DNA from: Desulfatitalea tepidiphila
Lineage (GTDB): Bacteria; Desulfobacterota; Desulfobacteria; Desulfobacterales; Desulfosarcinaceae
DNA length: 64,000 nucleotides
Direction: 5' to 3'
NCBI RefSeq assembly: GCF_001293685.1
Contig: NZ_BCAG01000003.1
Coordinates: 372,001-436,000, forward strand
Both the position numbers and the translations under genes were made by a program. The notes beneath the pieces were generated by a model, which was not told the DNA's origin, made no database searches, and saw only the letters and a program-made list of their open reading frames with translations. Shown here in pieces: positions 34,323 through 43,429 of the stretch; the first letter of the stretch is position 1; each line of letters opens with the position of its first letter.

Positions 34323-37300
34323 TTACACTTCCGGCGGAATGGATTTTCGCGATTTGATGTTACGAATCAGCCTGAAAACGGGTTCGGTCCAATCGGACAC
34401 GCGGCTGGGTTTGTGACGGTAGATCTCCGATAGAGAAAGGTGGGGATCGCGCACCGGGCTGCGCAAATAGTAGCGCAGCGCCGCCAGTCGCTCCTGGAGC
34501 TGCTTTTCGACCTGGCCGCGCAGCTCTTCCTTGATGGCCAGGATGCGCTCCTTGATCTCCTGGGGCGGGCTTTCACTCTTGTATTTGGCCAGCTTATACT
34601 GGATGCGCAGATGGATCAGCTCTTCTAGACGTTTTCCGTAGGAGGGGCTGAGCCAGACCACCTCCGGGATCAAATCCCCGAAATGGGTGACGCCCAGAAT
34701 GTCCTTTCCCTGTGACCAGTAGCCCATCAAAAAATCCTGATCCAGGTCCATGTAATTTTTCAGGGGCATGTACATGCGCCGCAGGTAGGTGAGCACTTTC
34801 TCCGTTTTCTTCTTGTGTCCGCCGATGATGACCGATCCGCCCACCTCTCCAGGTTTGACACCCTTTGTCCAGGGCGCGCCGGTAATGCCGAAGTCGTTCA
34901 ATACAGGGATGAGCATGAGGGCCGAAAGGGTGTTGATGGCCAGGGCATAGCCGGCCGATGGGCCGCCCACGTTGTACGAGGCCGACAACAATTGGTGGTG
35001 GATGGTGTAGTCTTCCAGGAAATCGCCCAACAGCCGGGCGGTGCTCACCTTGGGATCCAGCCCCTGAAGGTAGTTTTTCACCATGGTGAGCGCCTCCTGG
35101 GCCGATTGCTGGGTCATCTGAACGGCCATGTCCAGCTGGGCGGCTGCGGAAGAGGGGGAGGACACCGCACCGGTGACCAAAACGTTCTTGGACGACACCC
35201 GGTAGGTCAGGCTGGTGGCAATGGGCAGCAGCACGCCGGCCGTATCGCTGGCGCCTACGCCGATGATGAAACCGACCTGGGGCTCCTGGCTCAACTCGGC
35301 CTCGAGGAACTCGTCGAGTTGGACCTTGCCTTTTTTGACCGGACTCTGGGAGATTTCCGCCTTGGCAGAGGCCAGGTGCGAGCGCGTCAGCGGATAGGCA
35401 TCGGCCGATTCGACCCGGTCGCAGGCCGCCTTGATCTCGTCGAAGTGGTCCAGGATTTTCAGTGGCTTGGCTTTGAGCTCGTTGCGCAGGGGGGCCGGCA
35501 GGTCCACGGCTTCGACGATGCCCACCAGTGTTTTGAGGTTGAATTTGACGAAATTGACCCGAATATCTTCGTCGGCTGCCTGCATGTCGCGGAATCTGAG
35601 CAGGACTTCGTATTCGGTGCTGCGCAGGGCCTTTGCCTTTTCGACGAAGGCGGCGTAATCGGCCGGGGTGTTGCACAATCCCTGGGCGCTTTCGATGATC
35701 GTCTTGACGCTCAGCTCATCGGTCAAAGGGATGTTTTCCAGGGAGATGGCGACGATGCCTTCGATGTCGTCTTTGCTCATCATGCCCGAGATTTCAAGCA
35801 CCTTGAGCCTCTTGGAACGAATCAGGGCCGGATCGATAATGTCCAGGCGATTTGTGGTCAGTACGGTGAAGACCCGCCGCAGGGGAATTTCGCCGTCGAT
35901 CAGGCTCAAGAACTTGTTGGTCAGCTTGTCTGCAGGAGAGCCGCCCGAGGCGCTGCGCTTGGGGGCCAGGGCGTCGCCTTCGTCGAAGAAGACCACCGTG
36001 GGTGCGATCATCTTGGCGATGTCGTAGAGTTTTTCCATGTTCTCCACTGCGCCGTCGATAGGGTTGACCGGGTCCTGCAAGGCCGCGGCGCTGGTGGCGA
36101 TGTCGTGGACCTCCTTGTTCTCCCCGAGCCAGGTGCGAACCAAAAAGGTCTTGCCGCTGCCCGGCGGCCCATTGAGCACCACTCCTTTTTCTTCATCGAC
36201 GCCGTAGTAGAGACAGTTGTTGGTCATTTCGGAGAAGATATCCTTGATGCCGCCCACATACTCTTCCCACCGGACGTGGCGATCCATGCGATCGACGATG
36301 CGTTTGTACAGGTCGCCGTAAGAATTCTGGGCCACCAGTTCGAAGGCGTTGCGCACCAGAAAGGGGTCCTGAAGATACGTTGTGGTGAAACCGCTTTTTA
36401 TCTCCACGATGGAATGGACGAGTTTGCGGACGTAGGAGGGGATCACCTTCAAGGTGCGTTCCTTGAAAACCTGGTAGATCAATTCCACGGCGCGATCCAG
36501 GTCAGCCTGGGTGATGGGGGCTGGTCTATCCGGGGCCGGCCTGACCGGCCTTCCCGCGGTTTGCACTGCGATGTCGTGACGCTGCAACTCCAGGCGCACG
36601 ACCTCGCGCAGGTTGGACGGATTTTTCCAGAAATCGGCCAGGTTGATGATTTTGCCTTTTTCCACGAAGCGCCGGTAGATGGCCGCGTCGAAACGTTCGG
36701 GCTGGTCGGTGGTGGCCACGAGCAGGCAGTCCCGCTTGCCGCTGATGATCTCATCGATAACGATATTGGAGGTGTCGATCAGGGTGCGCTGCTGGCGTTC
36801 GGCGCCGCTGGCATGGCCCTCGACCCGTCCGAAGGCGCTGTGCGCCTCTTCCACGTGGCGGATGGTGGTTTTTCGGGCATCTCCCAGGGCACGCTTGAAG
36901 TAGTTGCCCGGCTCGCCCGCCAGGGCGGTCTGATAATCGTTGGGCGTGATCATGGCATAGTCGACCTGGATGCCCTGCTCTTCGAGAATCGAGAGATTGC
37001 GGTTGATCTGGCGTTTGAAGATCCAGCGGATCAGGGGAATGCGGCCCAAACGCTTGTAGAATTTGAGGCGCTTGAGACGCACCATTTCCATGGCGAGGGT
37101 CGGATCGACCTCTTCCAGACTCTTCCAGAACGGTTCGTCGGCCAGCAACTCCTCTTTCTTCAGGTTCAGGTCGATTTCGGGCAGCACCTGGTCGCTGAAG
37201 ATCACCTTTTCGATGGCCTCGGTGACCGTCGATGTCTTGCCGCTTCCCGAAGGGCCGACCACCAGCAGGAGAGGGGCCTTGGGGACGACTGGGTCGGAGA

Positions 37301-37772
37301 CGTACTCCTTGCGGATGTGGGCCCGGTAGACTTTTTCGAACAGGTTCTCCAGTTCGATGGGCACGTGCACATCGGTCAGGCTCTCGTCGAGCAGACTGAG
37401 CAGGTAGAGATAATCCCTGGACGTCACCTCTTTTTCCAGGATGCGATTCCAGGCGTCCTGGGGATTGGCCTGACCGGAAAGTTCGAACCGCTTCTGCCAA
37501 TCAGTCAGGATGGCAGGGTCCTTGAGGACGCGAAAGGTCTTTTCCGGCGAATCCATGAAAAAGGTAAGTCCCCATTCGGCCAGGCTGCTCAGCCATATTC
37601 GCGGCGGTTTGTACTGGTTGAGCCGGGCACGCATGAAGGCCTTGGTTTCGTATGGCCATGACGCCACCAGGGCCTGAATCTCGTTGATTCGGTGTTCAGG
37701 CAGGCGGACATAGGTCACTTTTTTGGTCAGGCGTTTGGGCACCGGACGACTCCTCGGGTCAGAGACCTTCAC
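34323..37772 (-). CDS. Double-AAA Lon-like serine protease
   Basis: The 1149-residue protein has two P-loops, Gly-Pro-Ser-Gly-Ser-Gly-Lys-Thr (173-180) and Gly-Pro-Pro-Gly-Ser-Gly-Lys-Thr (535-542). The second has a Walker B (Phe-Phe-Asp-Glu-Gly-Asp, 595-600) and sensor 1 (Thr-Thr-Asn, 639-641). The C-terminal third is a Lon-type protease with Ser939 in Gly-Gly-Pro-Ser-Ala-Gly and Lys987 in Gly-Gly-His-Lys, spaced as in Lon. The usual Lon N-domain is absent; instead a helical region and an extra AAA domain come first. It begins three bases after the SPFH gene, so the two should work together, probably in degrading membrane or damaged proteins. Confidence 0.82.
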   Translation of the reverse strand: MKVSDPRSRPVPKRLTKKVTYVRLPEHRINEIQALVASWPYETKAFMRARLNQYKPPRIWLSSLAEWGLTFFMDSPEKTFRVLKDPAILTDWQKRFELSGQANPQDAWNRILEKEVTSRDYLYLLSLLDESLTDVHVPIELENLFEKVYRAHIRKEYVSDPVVPKAPLLLVVGPSGSGKTSTVTEAIEKVIFSDQVLPEIDLNLKKEELLADEPFWKSLEEVDPTLAMEMVRLKRLKFYKRLGRIPLIRWIFKRQINRNLSILEEQGIQVDYAMITPNDYQTALAGEPGNYFKRALGDARKTTIRHVEEAHSAFGRVEGHASGAERQQRTLIDTSNIVIDEIISGKRDCLLVATTDQPERFDAAIYRRFVEKGKIINLADFWKNPSNLREVVRLELQRHDIAVQTAGRPVRPAPDRPAPITQADLDRAVELIYQVFKERTLKVIPSYVRKLVHSIVEIKSGFTTTYLQDPFLVRNAFELVAQNSYGDLYKRIVDRMDRHVRWEEYVGGIKDIFSEMTNNCLYYGVDEEKGVVLNGPPGSGKTFLVRTWLGENKEVHDIATSAAALQDPVNPIDGAVENMEKLYDIAKMIAPTVVFFDEGDALAPKRSASGGSPADKLTNKFLSLIDGEIPLRRVFTVLTTNRLDIIDPALIRSKRLKVLEISGMMSKDDIEGIVAISLENIPLTDELSVKTIIESAQGLCNTPADYAAFVEKAKALRSTEYEVLLRFRDMQAADEDIRVNFVKFNLKTLVGIVEAVDLPAPLRNELKAKPLKILDHFDEIKAACDRVESADAYPLTRSHLASAKAEISQSPVKKGKVQLDEFLEAELSQEPQVGFIIGVGASDTAGVLLPIATSLTYRVSSKNVLVTGAVSSPSSAAAQLDMAVQMTQQSAQEALTMVKNYLQGLDPKVSTARLLGDFLEDYTIHHQLLSASYNVGGPSAGYALAINTLSALMLIPVLNDFGITGAPWTKGVKPGEVGGSVIIGGHKKKTEKVLTYLRRMYMPLKNYMDLDQDFLMGYWSQGKDILGVTHFGDLIPEVVWLSPSYGKRLEELIHLRIQYKLAKYKSESPPQEIKERILAIKEELRGQVEKQLQERLAALRYYLRSPVRDPHLSLSEIYRHKPSRVSDWTEPVFRLIRNIKSRKSIPPEV

Positions 37773-37775
37773 ATC

Positions 37776-38744
37776 TTACTGTGATTTGGTATTGCTTCCG
37801 GCCTTGTTTGCCGTCGGCGCCGAAGGCGCTTGGGGCGCTGGCAGTGTCAGGGCCGGCGACATTTCGGTGTTCTGGATCACGACCGTATGCTGTCCCTCCT
37901 GGTTTTTTTCATAGGCCGTGGCCCATTTCTGCTGGGTGAGGAATTGTAAAATGGCGGTATCGGTCATGCCGTCGGTCCGGCCGATGCTTTTTTGGAGCGC
38001 CTGGATACCGTCCACATAGGCCGCGTAGAGCTTGCGGATGCGGCTGGCTTCCTGGTCGGCGGCATAGTTTTCGGCCTCGGCGATCAGCTCACGCCGTTTT
38101 TTCTCCTCCGTAGCCTCCACCAGTTTGTCGCCGAAGCGAGTCTCTTTGAGCACGAAACTCACGATATCGATGCCGTATTTTTTTTCCAGGGTCGGCCCGC
38201 CCACATTGATGGGGCTCGACTTGAGCTCCTTGAAAATTTTTTCCTTGATTTCCTCGCGATCGGAGATGAGTTGGTCCACCGGTTCGGCCTGCAAAAGGTC
38301 CTTGACGATCCCGTCGTAATCGCCCTGCAGCAGTTGCATGGGTTCGAGGTTTTGGATGGCCCAGGTTTCCAGGTCCCGGATTCGGTAGGTCAACACCCCC
38401 GAGGTCCATAAGGCCACATTGCCCTTGGAAATGATCCGCATGGGTTCGAGCTGGCCGCCCAGGTAGAGTCGCTGGTTCATCAAGGCCACCTCCTGTTCGA
38501 TGCGGGTGAAAAAGGGCCACCGCACATGCCAGCCCACGTCGGTGACCGCCTCGCGTGCGCCGCCGAATCTTTCGAGCACGACGGCGTAATTCATTTTGAC
38601 CTTGTAGATGGTCTTGGTGGCGTACACCAGGGCGATGAGTCCGTAGACCAGACAAACGATGGTCACCAGGGCGATGATGCGGCGAAGGACCTTCTTGACC
38701 AGTGCTCTGCGGAGAAATTGTTGTTGATGCTGGTTGTCCGCCAT
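37776..38744 (-). CDS. SPFH/prohibitin-domain membrane protein (HflC-like)
   Basis: The 322-residue protein is anchored by one helix (about residues 22-43), followed by the SPFH domain (about 50-230; Tyr-Ala-Val-Val-Leu-Glu-Arg-Phe-Gly-Gly, and Gly-Trp-His-Val-Arg-Trp-Pro-Phe). A charged helix rich in Glu, Lys and Ala (about 205-245) should form the ring wall of an oligomer, and the tail is rich in Pro and Ala. SPFH proteins build membrane rings that cage AAA proteases, as HflK/C do with FtsH. GGAG precedes ATG 38744; longer frames upstream lack a site. The partner gene follows after three bases. Confidence 0.85.
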   Translation of the reverse strand: MADNQHQQQFLRRALVKKVLRRIIALVTIVCLVYGLIALVYATKTIYKVKMNYAVVLERFGGAREAVTDVGWHVRWPFFTRIEQEVALMNQRLYLGGQLEPMRIISKGNVALWTSGVLTYRIRDLETWAIQNLEPMQLLQGDYDGIVKDLLQAEPVDQLISDREEIKEKIFKELKSSPINVGGPTLEKKYGIDIVSFVLKETRFGDKLVEATEEKKRRELIAEAENYAADQEASRIRKLYAAYVDGIQALQKSIGRTDGMTDTAILQFLTQQKWATAYEKNQEGQHTVVIQNTEMSPALTLPAPQAPSAPTANKAGSNTKSQ

Positions 38745-39075
38745 GTCGGCTCCTTTAGTGGCAGCTGTCCGATAAAAAAAGGATGGTATCCGGGTGCGAT
38801 GGTTCGGAAAAATCGTCGGTGCAAAGGTGTCGCCGTGGATGGTCCGGAGCTTGAGCGCAACTGGCTTAACTAAATCATAAAATCCGATCCCGTTCAACGA
38901 AAAACAAGAGAGGCGGGCGGGTGAGAAACACCCCGGATGCGATGACGATGGTTGACCGTTCACCTCTCTCTCTTCTATGATGTGGATCGACGAACGGGTA
39001 AAACGACCCGGCGGGCCGGGGAAGCATTCCGGTCTTGAAACCTTCCAAACCCGATCACTAGGAGAGGTCCTTCAC

Positions 39076-39822
39076 ATGCTGAAAGGTAAAATCGTTTGGA
39101 TGACAGGTGCCGGCACCGGCATCGGGCTGGCCGGCGCCCAAGCGTTGGCGGACGGCGGTGCCACCGTGGTGATGAGCGGTCGTCGCAAAGAGGTATTGGT
39201 GCGCGAGGCCGATCGGATCGTGGCCGCCGGCGGTCGCGCGGAAGCCGAACCGTTGGATGTGAGCGATCCGGATGCGGTCGAACGAATGGCGGCGGCCATC
39301 GTCGGACGTCACGGTACGATCCACATTTTGGTCAACAGCGCAGGCTTGAACTGCCCGAAGCGGTTCTGGAACGAGGTTTCTGTCGCGGATTGGCAGCAGG
39401 TCATCCGCGTCAATCTGGACGGCTCCTTTTATTGCACCCGGGCGGTGCTGCCTCATATGCGCCGGCAACAAGACGGTCTGGTCATCAACATCTCTTCATG
39501 GGCGGGCAAATATCTCTCCTCGCTTGTCGGGCCGGCCTACACCAGCAGCAAGCACGCCGTCGTGGCCATGACCGCCGATCTCAACAAGGAGGAGTGCGTC
39601 AACGGCATCCGGGCCTGCGCCATCTGTCCGGCGGAGGTCGACACCCCGATCCTGGACCGCCGCCCCGTGCCGCCACCTGCCGACGTACGGGCCAGGATGC
39701 TGAAAGCGGACGATTTGGGCCGCGCCATCCGATGGGTCGCCGAGCAACCTGCCCACGTTTGCGTCAATGAGATCATCATCAGCCCCACATGGAACCGGTT
39801 TTATATCGGCCATGACGAGTAG
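39076..39822 (+). CDS. Short-chain dehydrogenase/reductase
   Basis: The 248-residue classical SDR has Thr-Gly-Ala-Gly-Thr-Gly-Ile-Gly (about 9-16), Asn-Ser-Ala-Gly (about 88-91), Ser in Ile-Ser-Ser-Trp-Ala and the catalytic Tyr-Thr-Ser-Ser-Lys (about 153-157). An Arg after strand 2 (Ser-Gly-Arg-Arg-Lys) suggests preference for NADP(H). It would oxidise an alcohol or reduce a ketone. The start at 39076 follows GGAGAGG. It leads a plus-strand run of four genes to 42460. Confidence 0.85.
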   Translation: MLKGKIVWMTGAGTGIGLAGAQALADGGATVVMSGRRKEVLVREADRIVAAGGRAEAEPLDVSDPDAVERMAAAIVGRHGTIHILVNSAGLNCPKRFWNEVSVADWQQVIRVNLDGSFYCTRAVLPHMRRQQDGLVINISSWAGKYLSSLVGPAYTSSKHAVVAMTADLNKEECVNGIRACAICPAEVDTPILDRRPVPPPADVRARMLKADDLGRAIRWVAEQPAHVCVNEIIISPTWNRFYIGHDE

Positions 39823-39912
39823 GCGATATTCGAGTCTTCCATTTGGACTTCGTATTGCTCCCATATCGCTATAGCTAAACCGATTTTCTCCATCCACAGA
39901 AAGGAACCTCGT

Positions 39913-40983
39913 ATGAAAGTGCTTGCGCTCAACTCCAGCCCGCGCGGCGAAGGTCAGAGCAAAACCGAAATCATGTTGTCCCACCTGGTACAGGGCATGA
40001 CCGATGCCGGCGCCGAGGTCGAAATCATCAACCTGCGCGACAAAAAAATCAACACCTGCAGCGGCTGTTTCCAATGCTGGACCAAGACCCCTGGCGTCTG
40101 CATCCATAAGGACGACATGAGCGGCGAGCTGTTCGACAAATACCGTCAGGCCGATCTGGTCGTCTTTGCCACCCCTCTCTACCATTATGCGGTCAATGCC
40201 GCTCTGAAGGCCTTCATCGAGCGCACCCTGCCCATGAACGAACCCTATTTTGTCACCCTGCCCAGCGGCCGCACCACCCACCCGGAGCGCTATCCCCATC
40301 CTAAGGCCGTGGTGCTGTCGGTGGCCGGCTTTCATGACGAGGAGGCCTTCGGTCCGCTCTCCGCATGGGCCAAATACCTCTTCGGCAAGCGCCTGGTGGC
40401 CGAGATTTACCGCCCCGGTGCCGAAGCCATGGCCGCATCATTGGGCGGCAGTCGCGCCCAGCGGATTCTGGCGGCGACCGTCGAAGCGGGCAGGGAGATC
40501 GTGACGAACGGACGCATATCCGAAGCGACCATGCAACAGATCCATGAGCAGAGCGTCAAGGATCTCGGCATCTGGACCACCGTGGCCAACTTGGTGTGGA
40601 AGACCTGCATCGCCGAGGGCGTGACCATGAAAAAATTCGTGGAGCGTGGCATGGTGCCGCGGCCCGACTCCATCGAGAGCTTCATGCTGATCATGGGCAT
40701 GGCGTTCAATCGCGACGCGGCCAGGGATACCCGGGCCGTGATTCAGTTCCTTTTTTCGGGCGAGGTCGAGGGGGCATGCCATTTTGATATCGACAACGGC
40801 ACGATCATTCCCTCGGCCGGCCGGGCCGATCGTCCCACGCTGACCATCGAAACGCCCTTCGCCGTCTGGATGGACATCGTCACCGGCAAGGCCGACGGGC
40901 AGAATCTGTTCATGTCCCAGAAGTACAAGGTCGACGGCGATATGGAGCTGTTGATGCGCTTTGACCGGCTGTTCGGCCGATAA
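39913..40983 (+). CDS. Iron-sulfur flavoprotein-like reductase fused to an SCP2 domain
   Basis: The 356-residue protein has an N-terminal flavodoxin-like NADPH-dependent FMN reductase (about 1-200; Leu-Asn-Ser-Ser-Pro-Arg-Gly at 6-12, Thr-Pro-Leu-Tyr-His near 87) with a compact cluster Cys49-x2-Cys52-x2-Cys55-x7-Cys63 that matches the [4Fe-4S] motif of iron-sulfur flavoproteins. The last 110 residues look like a sterol-carrier-protein-2 lipid-binding fold (Thr-Ile-Glu-Thr-Pro-Phe-Ala-Val-Trp, Asp-Gly-Asp-Met-Glu-Leu). An electron carrier joined to a hydrophobic-ligand domain suggests reduction of a lipid-like substrate; that is inference. Confidence 0.75.
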   Translation: MKVLALNSSPRGEGQSKTEIMLSHLVQGMTDAGAEVEIINLRDKKINTCSGCFQCWTKTPGVCIHKDDMSGELFDKYRQADLVVFATPLYHYAVNAALKAFIERTLPMNEPYFVTLPSGRTTHPERYPHPKAVVLSVAGFHDEEAFGPLSAWAKYLFGKRLVAEIYRPGAEAMAASLGGSRAQRILAATVEAGREIVTNGRISEATMQQIHEQSVKDLGIWTTVANLVWKTCIAEGVTMKKFVERGMVPRPDSIESFMLIMGMAFNRDAARDTRAVIQFLFSGEVEGACHFDIDNGTIIPSAGRADRPTLTIETPFAVWMDIVTGKADGQNLFMSQKYKVDGDMELLMRFDRLFGR

Positions 40984-41014
40984 CCGGGTGGTATCTTTCA
41001 AAGGAGGGGATACA

Positions 41015-42058
41015 TTGAGAGAACGCCAAACCAGACCCTGTTTCGCGGCCACCATGATGGGCATCACTCCCTATCGCGATATCGACCACGCCGCCCGCTC
41101 GATCCTCAAGTATCTGCCCGAAGCCCCCTGCCTGCCGGCCTTGACCAGGAGCATCCGCTGGATGCTGGAAGGGCTGCCGTGCCTGGTGTTCGATCGCGTC
41201 AAAAAGAATGTCTATTTCGATCTCTCCACCGAACGCGAGCCCGAAATCATCGAGTTCTACGACCGATACGAGGCCGATGACCTGGACTATTTCAAGACCA
41301 CGCCCCAGATCGCGCCGTTTATTTATGAGATGATCGCCAAGATACGCGACCATCGGCCGCCGGAGCTCAAGTGGGTGGTTTTTCATACGGCCGGTCCCCT
41401 GCTTTTCGGCGATTTCCTTAAACAGGCCAACGGGCAGCCCTCGATCTACAATGAAACGTTGCGGGACATCCTGATCAAGGGCATGAACATCAAAGCGCGC
41501 TCACTGGCGGCCGCCATCCATGCGCACATCCCCGATGTGGAAGTCGTGGTCGATTTGCCGGAGACGACCCTGGTGACGTTCACCTCGGCCGGCGGCACGG
41601 GCACCCGCGAAGGGATCATCGATGCCATCGATGCCAGCTTCACAGGGATCGACGACGTCCGGTGGGTGCACTGCTGCGCCAATATCGACTGGACCCTTTT
41701 GACCGATGCCGCCATAGACGTGATCAATTTCGATGCCTACCAGCACATCGAGCAGATATTGCTCTATGCGCCGGATTTGAACCGTTTCCTCAATCGCGGC
41801 GGCATGTTGGCCTGGGGGATCGTGCCGGTGGACGGCGCATCGCTCGAAAAAGAGACCACAGAGGGTCTGATCGAAAAAATATCAGCGGCCATCGACCGCT
41901 TTTCACAGTCGGGGGTCGATCGGCGTCTTTTGGTCGAATCGTCATGGGTCATGCCGGCGTGCGACATGGTGCTGCTCTCGCCCGAGGAGGCGGACCGCGC
42001 CCTGATCATGACCAGCGACATTTCACGGGCCATGAGACTGAAATACAACCTTCAATAG
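41015..42058 (+). CDS. MetE/uroporphyrinogen-decarboxylase-superfamily protein
   Basis: The 347-residue protein is a TIM-barrel member of the MetE C-terminal/UroD/MtaA superfamily. It contains Trp-Val-His-Cys-Cys-Ala-Asn (about 225-231), where His and Cys are the place of zinc ligands in methyltransferases of this group, and Thr-Ser-Ala-Gly-Gly-Thr-Gly. In anaerobes these proteins often move methyl groups to or from corrinoids; the methyl donor here is unknown. The start is TTG 41015, decided by the strong AAAGGAGGGG five bases upstream; the longer frame from 40961 overlaps the previous gene. Confidence 0.7.
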   Translation: MRERQTRPCFAATMMGITPYRDIDHAARSILKYLPEAPCLPALTRSIRWMLEGLPCLVFDRVKKNVYFDLSTEREPEIIEFYDRYEADDLDYFKTTPQIAPFIYEMIAKIRDHRPPELKWVVFHTAGPLLFGDFLKQANGQPSIYNETLRDILIKGMNIKARSLAAAIHAHIPDVEVVVDLPETTLVTFTSAGGTGTREGIIDAIDASFTGIDDVRWVHCCANIDWTLLTDAAIDVINFDAYQHIEQILLYAPDLNRFLNRGGMLAWGIVPVDGASLEKETTEGLIEKISAAIDRFSQSGVDRRLLVESSWVMPACDMVLLSPEEADRALIMTSDISRAMRLKYNLQ

Positions 42059-42070
42059 ACAAGGATGAAC

Positions 42071-42460
42071 ATGATCGAAGATACGATGAAAGCCTGGCAC
42101 CATGTTGTCACTTCCAAGGATGAAGCCGCTTTGGACGCCATTCTGGCCGATGAAGTGGTGTTTCACTCACCGGTCGTGCATACGCCGCAAGCGGGCAAAC
42201 CGATCACCAAACTCTACCTGACCGCTGCCATGCACGTGCTCAATAACGGGACTTTCAAATACTTGCGCGAGATCGTATCGGGGAACCATGCCGTCCTCGA
42301 ATTTTTGACCGAGATCGACGGCATCGTCGTCAACGGTGTGGACATGATCACCTGGGGGGCGGACGGCAGGATCATCGACTTCAAGGTCATGCTCCGACCG
42401 CTCAAGGCGATCAACCTGATTCATCGCATGATGGGGGAAATGCTACAAAAACTGAAATAA
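42071..42460 (+). CDS. NTF2-like/SnoaL-type protein
   Basis: The 129-residue protein has the small cone-shaped NTF2 fold (Ala-Trp-His-His-Val-Val, then Asp-Glu-Val-Val-Phe-His-Ser-Pro-Val, and a central beta-sheet with Met-Ile-Thr-Trp-Gly-Ala-Asp-Gly-Arg-Ile-Ile-Asp-Phe). Members bind or isomerise small hydrophobic molecules. AAGGAT before ATG 42071 decides that start over ATG 42065. It lies 12 bases past the MetE-like gene, in the same operon. A fold-back element has inserted so that its target duplication includes the stop codon. Confidence 0.75.
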   Translation: MIEDTMKAWHHVVTSKDEAALDAILADEVVFHSPVVHTPQAGKPITKLYLTAAMHVLNNGTFKYLREIVSGNHAVLEFLTEIDGIVVNGVDMITWGADGRIIDFKVMLRPLKAINLIHRMMGEMLQKLK

Positions 42461-42465
42461 TCCCG

Positions 42466-42770
42466 TAGGGGTTCTGACTGAATACTATTCATTAAACCCG
42501 GCGTGGATAGAGCAGGTGGTCGATGCCACACGCCAAGCGGTCAAGTGCCGGTAACATGCACGGCGGGCGGCCCAGAAACTCGCTGCGCTCAAACAGTCTG
42601 GGCCGCATATCCGCCGTTTGCATTCAACCGGCACTATTGACCGCAGGCTCACGTGGCCCTGGCCACCTGCTCCACCCACGCCTGCCATGTCCGTTGCCAT
42701 GCGAATTTCTATCGAATTCCTTCTGTAATGCATGCCCTTCAAGGTGAATCACATTCAGTTGGAATTGCTG
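42466..42770 (-). mobile_element. 305-bp fold-back element, copy B
   Basis: This is the best preserved of three copies. It is flanked by the 9-bp direct repeat ATAATCCCG (42457-42465 and 42771-42779). The ends are imperfect inverted repeats: TAGGGGTTCTGACTGAATAC on the left, CAGCAATTCCAACTGAATGT read inward from the right. Inside, nearly the whole element can fold on itself, with the hairpin GCGGCCCAGA/TCTGGGCCGC (42567-42576, 42597-42606) at the tip. It encodes no transposase, so it is a MITE that was moved by an enzyme encoded elsewhere. Confidence 0.85.
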
Positions 42771-42817
42771 ATAATCCCGGAGTGAAGAATTGACAGACAC
42801 GTAAATAGCTATCGCTG

Positions 42818-42942
42818 GACGGCGCCGTAAGGAGTTCAAGATCAAGGCGTGCGAAATTCCGTGTCCTGAGGCGTACTTGTCGTACGCCGCAAGGACCACG
42901 GGATGAGCGCAACGCAGATATTGGGCTTCTTACGGTGCCGTC
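42818..42942. repeat. 125-bp element with terminal inverted repeats
   Basis: The left end GACGGCGCCGTAAG (42818-42831) and right end CTTACGGTGCCGTC pair at 13 of 14 positions. The interior has two more partial complements around GGCGTACTTGTCGTACGCC (42870-42888). It resembles abundant small repeats I associate with Desulfobacterota genomes, but I cannot cite a family name. The right end runs into the stop codon of the DUF4442 gene. No flanking duplication is evident. Confidence 0.6.
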
Positions 42943-43390
42943 AAAGGTTGTCTTTTTTGCGGATGTAGAGCGTCTTGACCACCATGGCCACGATGTCGCC
43001 CTGTTCGTTCTTGATGGGTACCGTCAACTCGGGCAAGAAGACCCGGCCGTCTGCGGTCTCTCTTTTGATTTTCTCAACGAGCGCCTGGTCCACATGGAAT
43101 TCGGCCGTGACGGTCCCCTTTCCGGGTTTGACGAACTTGATGCTGGACGCTTTGTCCCACACGACGTACTTCGGTCCGAGGATCTGGATCAGCATCAGCA
43201 TGTAGAATGGGTCGGTCATGGCATACAGCGATCCGCCGAAATGGGTGCCCACGTAGTTGCGGTTGTAGAAGCGCTCTTTCATCCGGATCGTGATACGCGA
43301 GTAGTCGTCGGCCACGTGCGTGAGGACGATGCCCGTGCCCAGGTAGGGTGGATAGACGTTGATCAGAAGCTTGAACAGTTTCGGATTCAT
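42941..43390 (-). CDS. DUF4442 hot-dog-fold protein
   Basis: The 149-residue protein has the DUF4442/thioesterase-like fold: Gly-Thr-His-Phe-Gly-Gly-Ser-Leu-Tyr-Ala-Met-Thr-Asp (about 48-60) is the hot-dog helix, followed by strands with Phe-Val-Lys-Pro-Gly-Lys-Gly. Such proteins hydrolyse or bind acyl-CoA esters. The stop codon overlaps the end of the adjacent 125-bp repeat. It is followed upstream by the amidase gene on the same strand, 39 bases away. Confidence 0.8.
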   Translation of the reverse strand: MNPKLFKLLINVYPPYLGTGIVLTHVADDYSRITIRMKERFYNRNYVGTHFGGSLYAMTDPFYMLMLIQILGPKYVVWDKASSIKFVKPGKGTVTAEFHVDQALVEKIKRETADGRVFLPELTVPIKNEQGDIVAMVVKTLYIRKKDNL

Positions 43391-43429
43391 GATTCGGCTG
43401 TGTGTTCTCTTTAATAAGTTGTTATCACC

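Noticed and set aside
34815-37661. A 948-residue open frame on the plus strand opposite the Lon-like gene
   Set aside because: It mirrors the coding strand of a GC-rich gene with clear catalytic motifs; the translated sequence is low-complexity (Gly, Gln, His, Asp) and matches no family.
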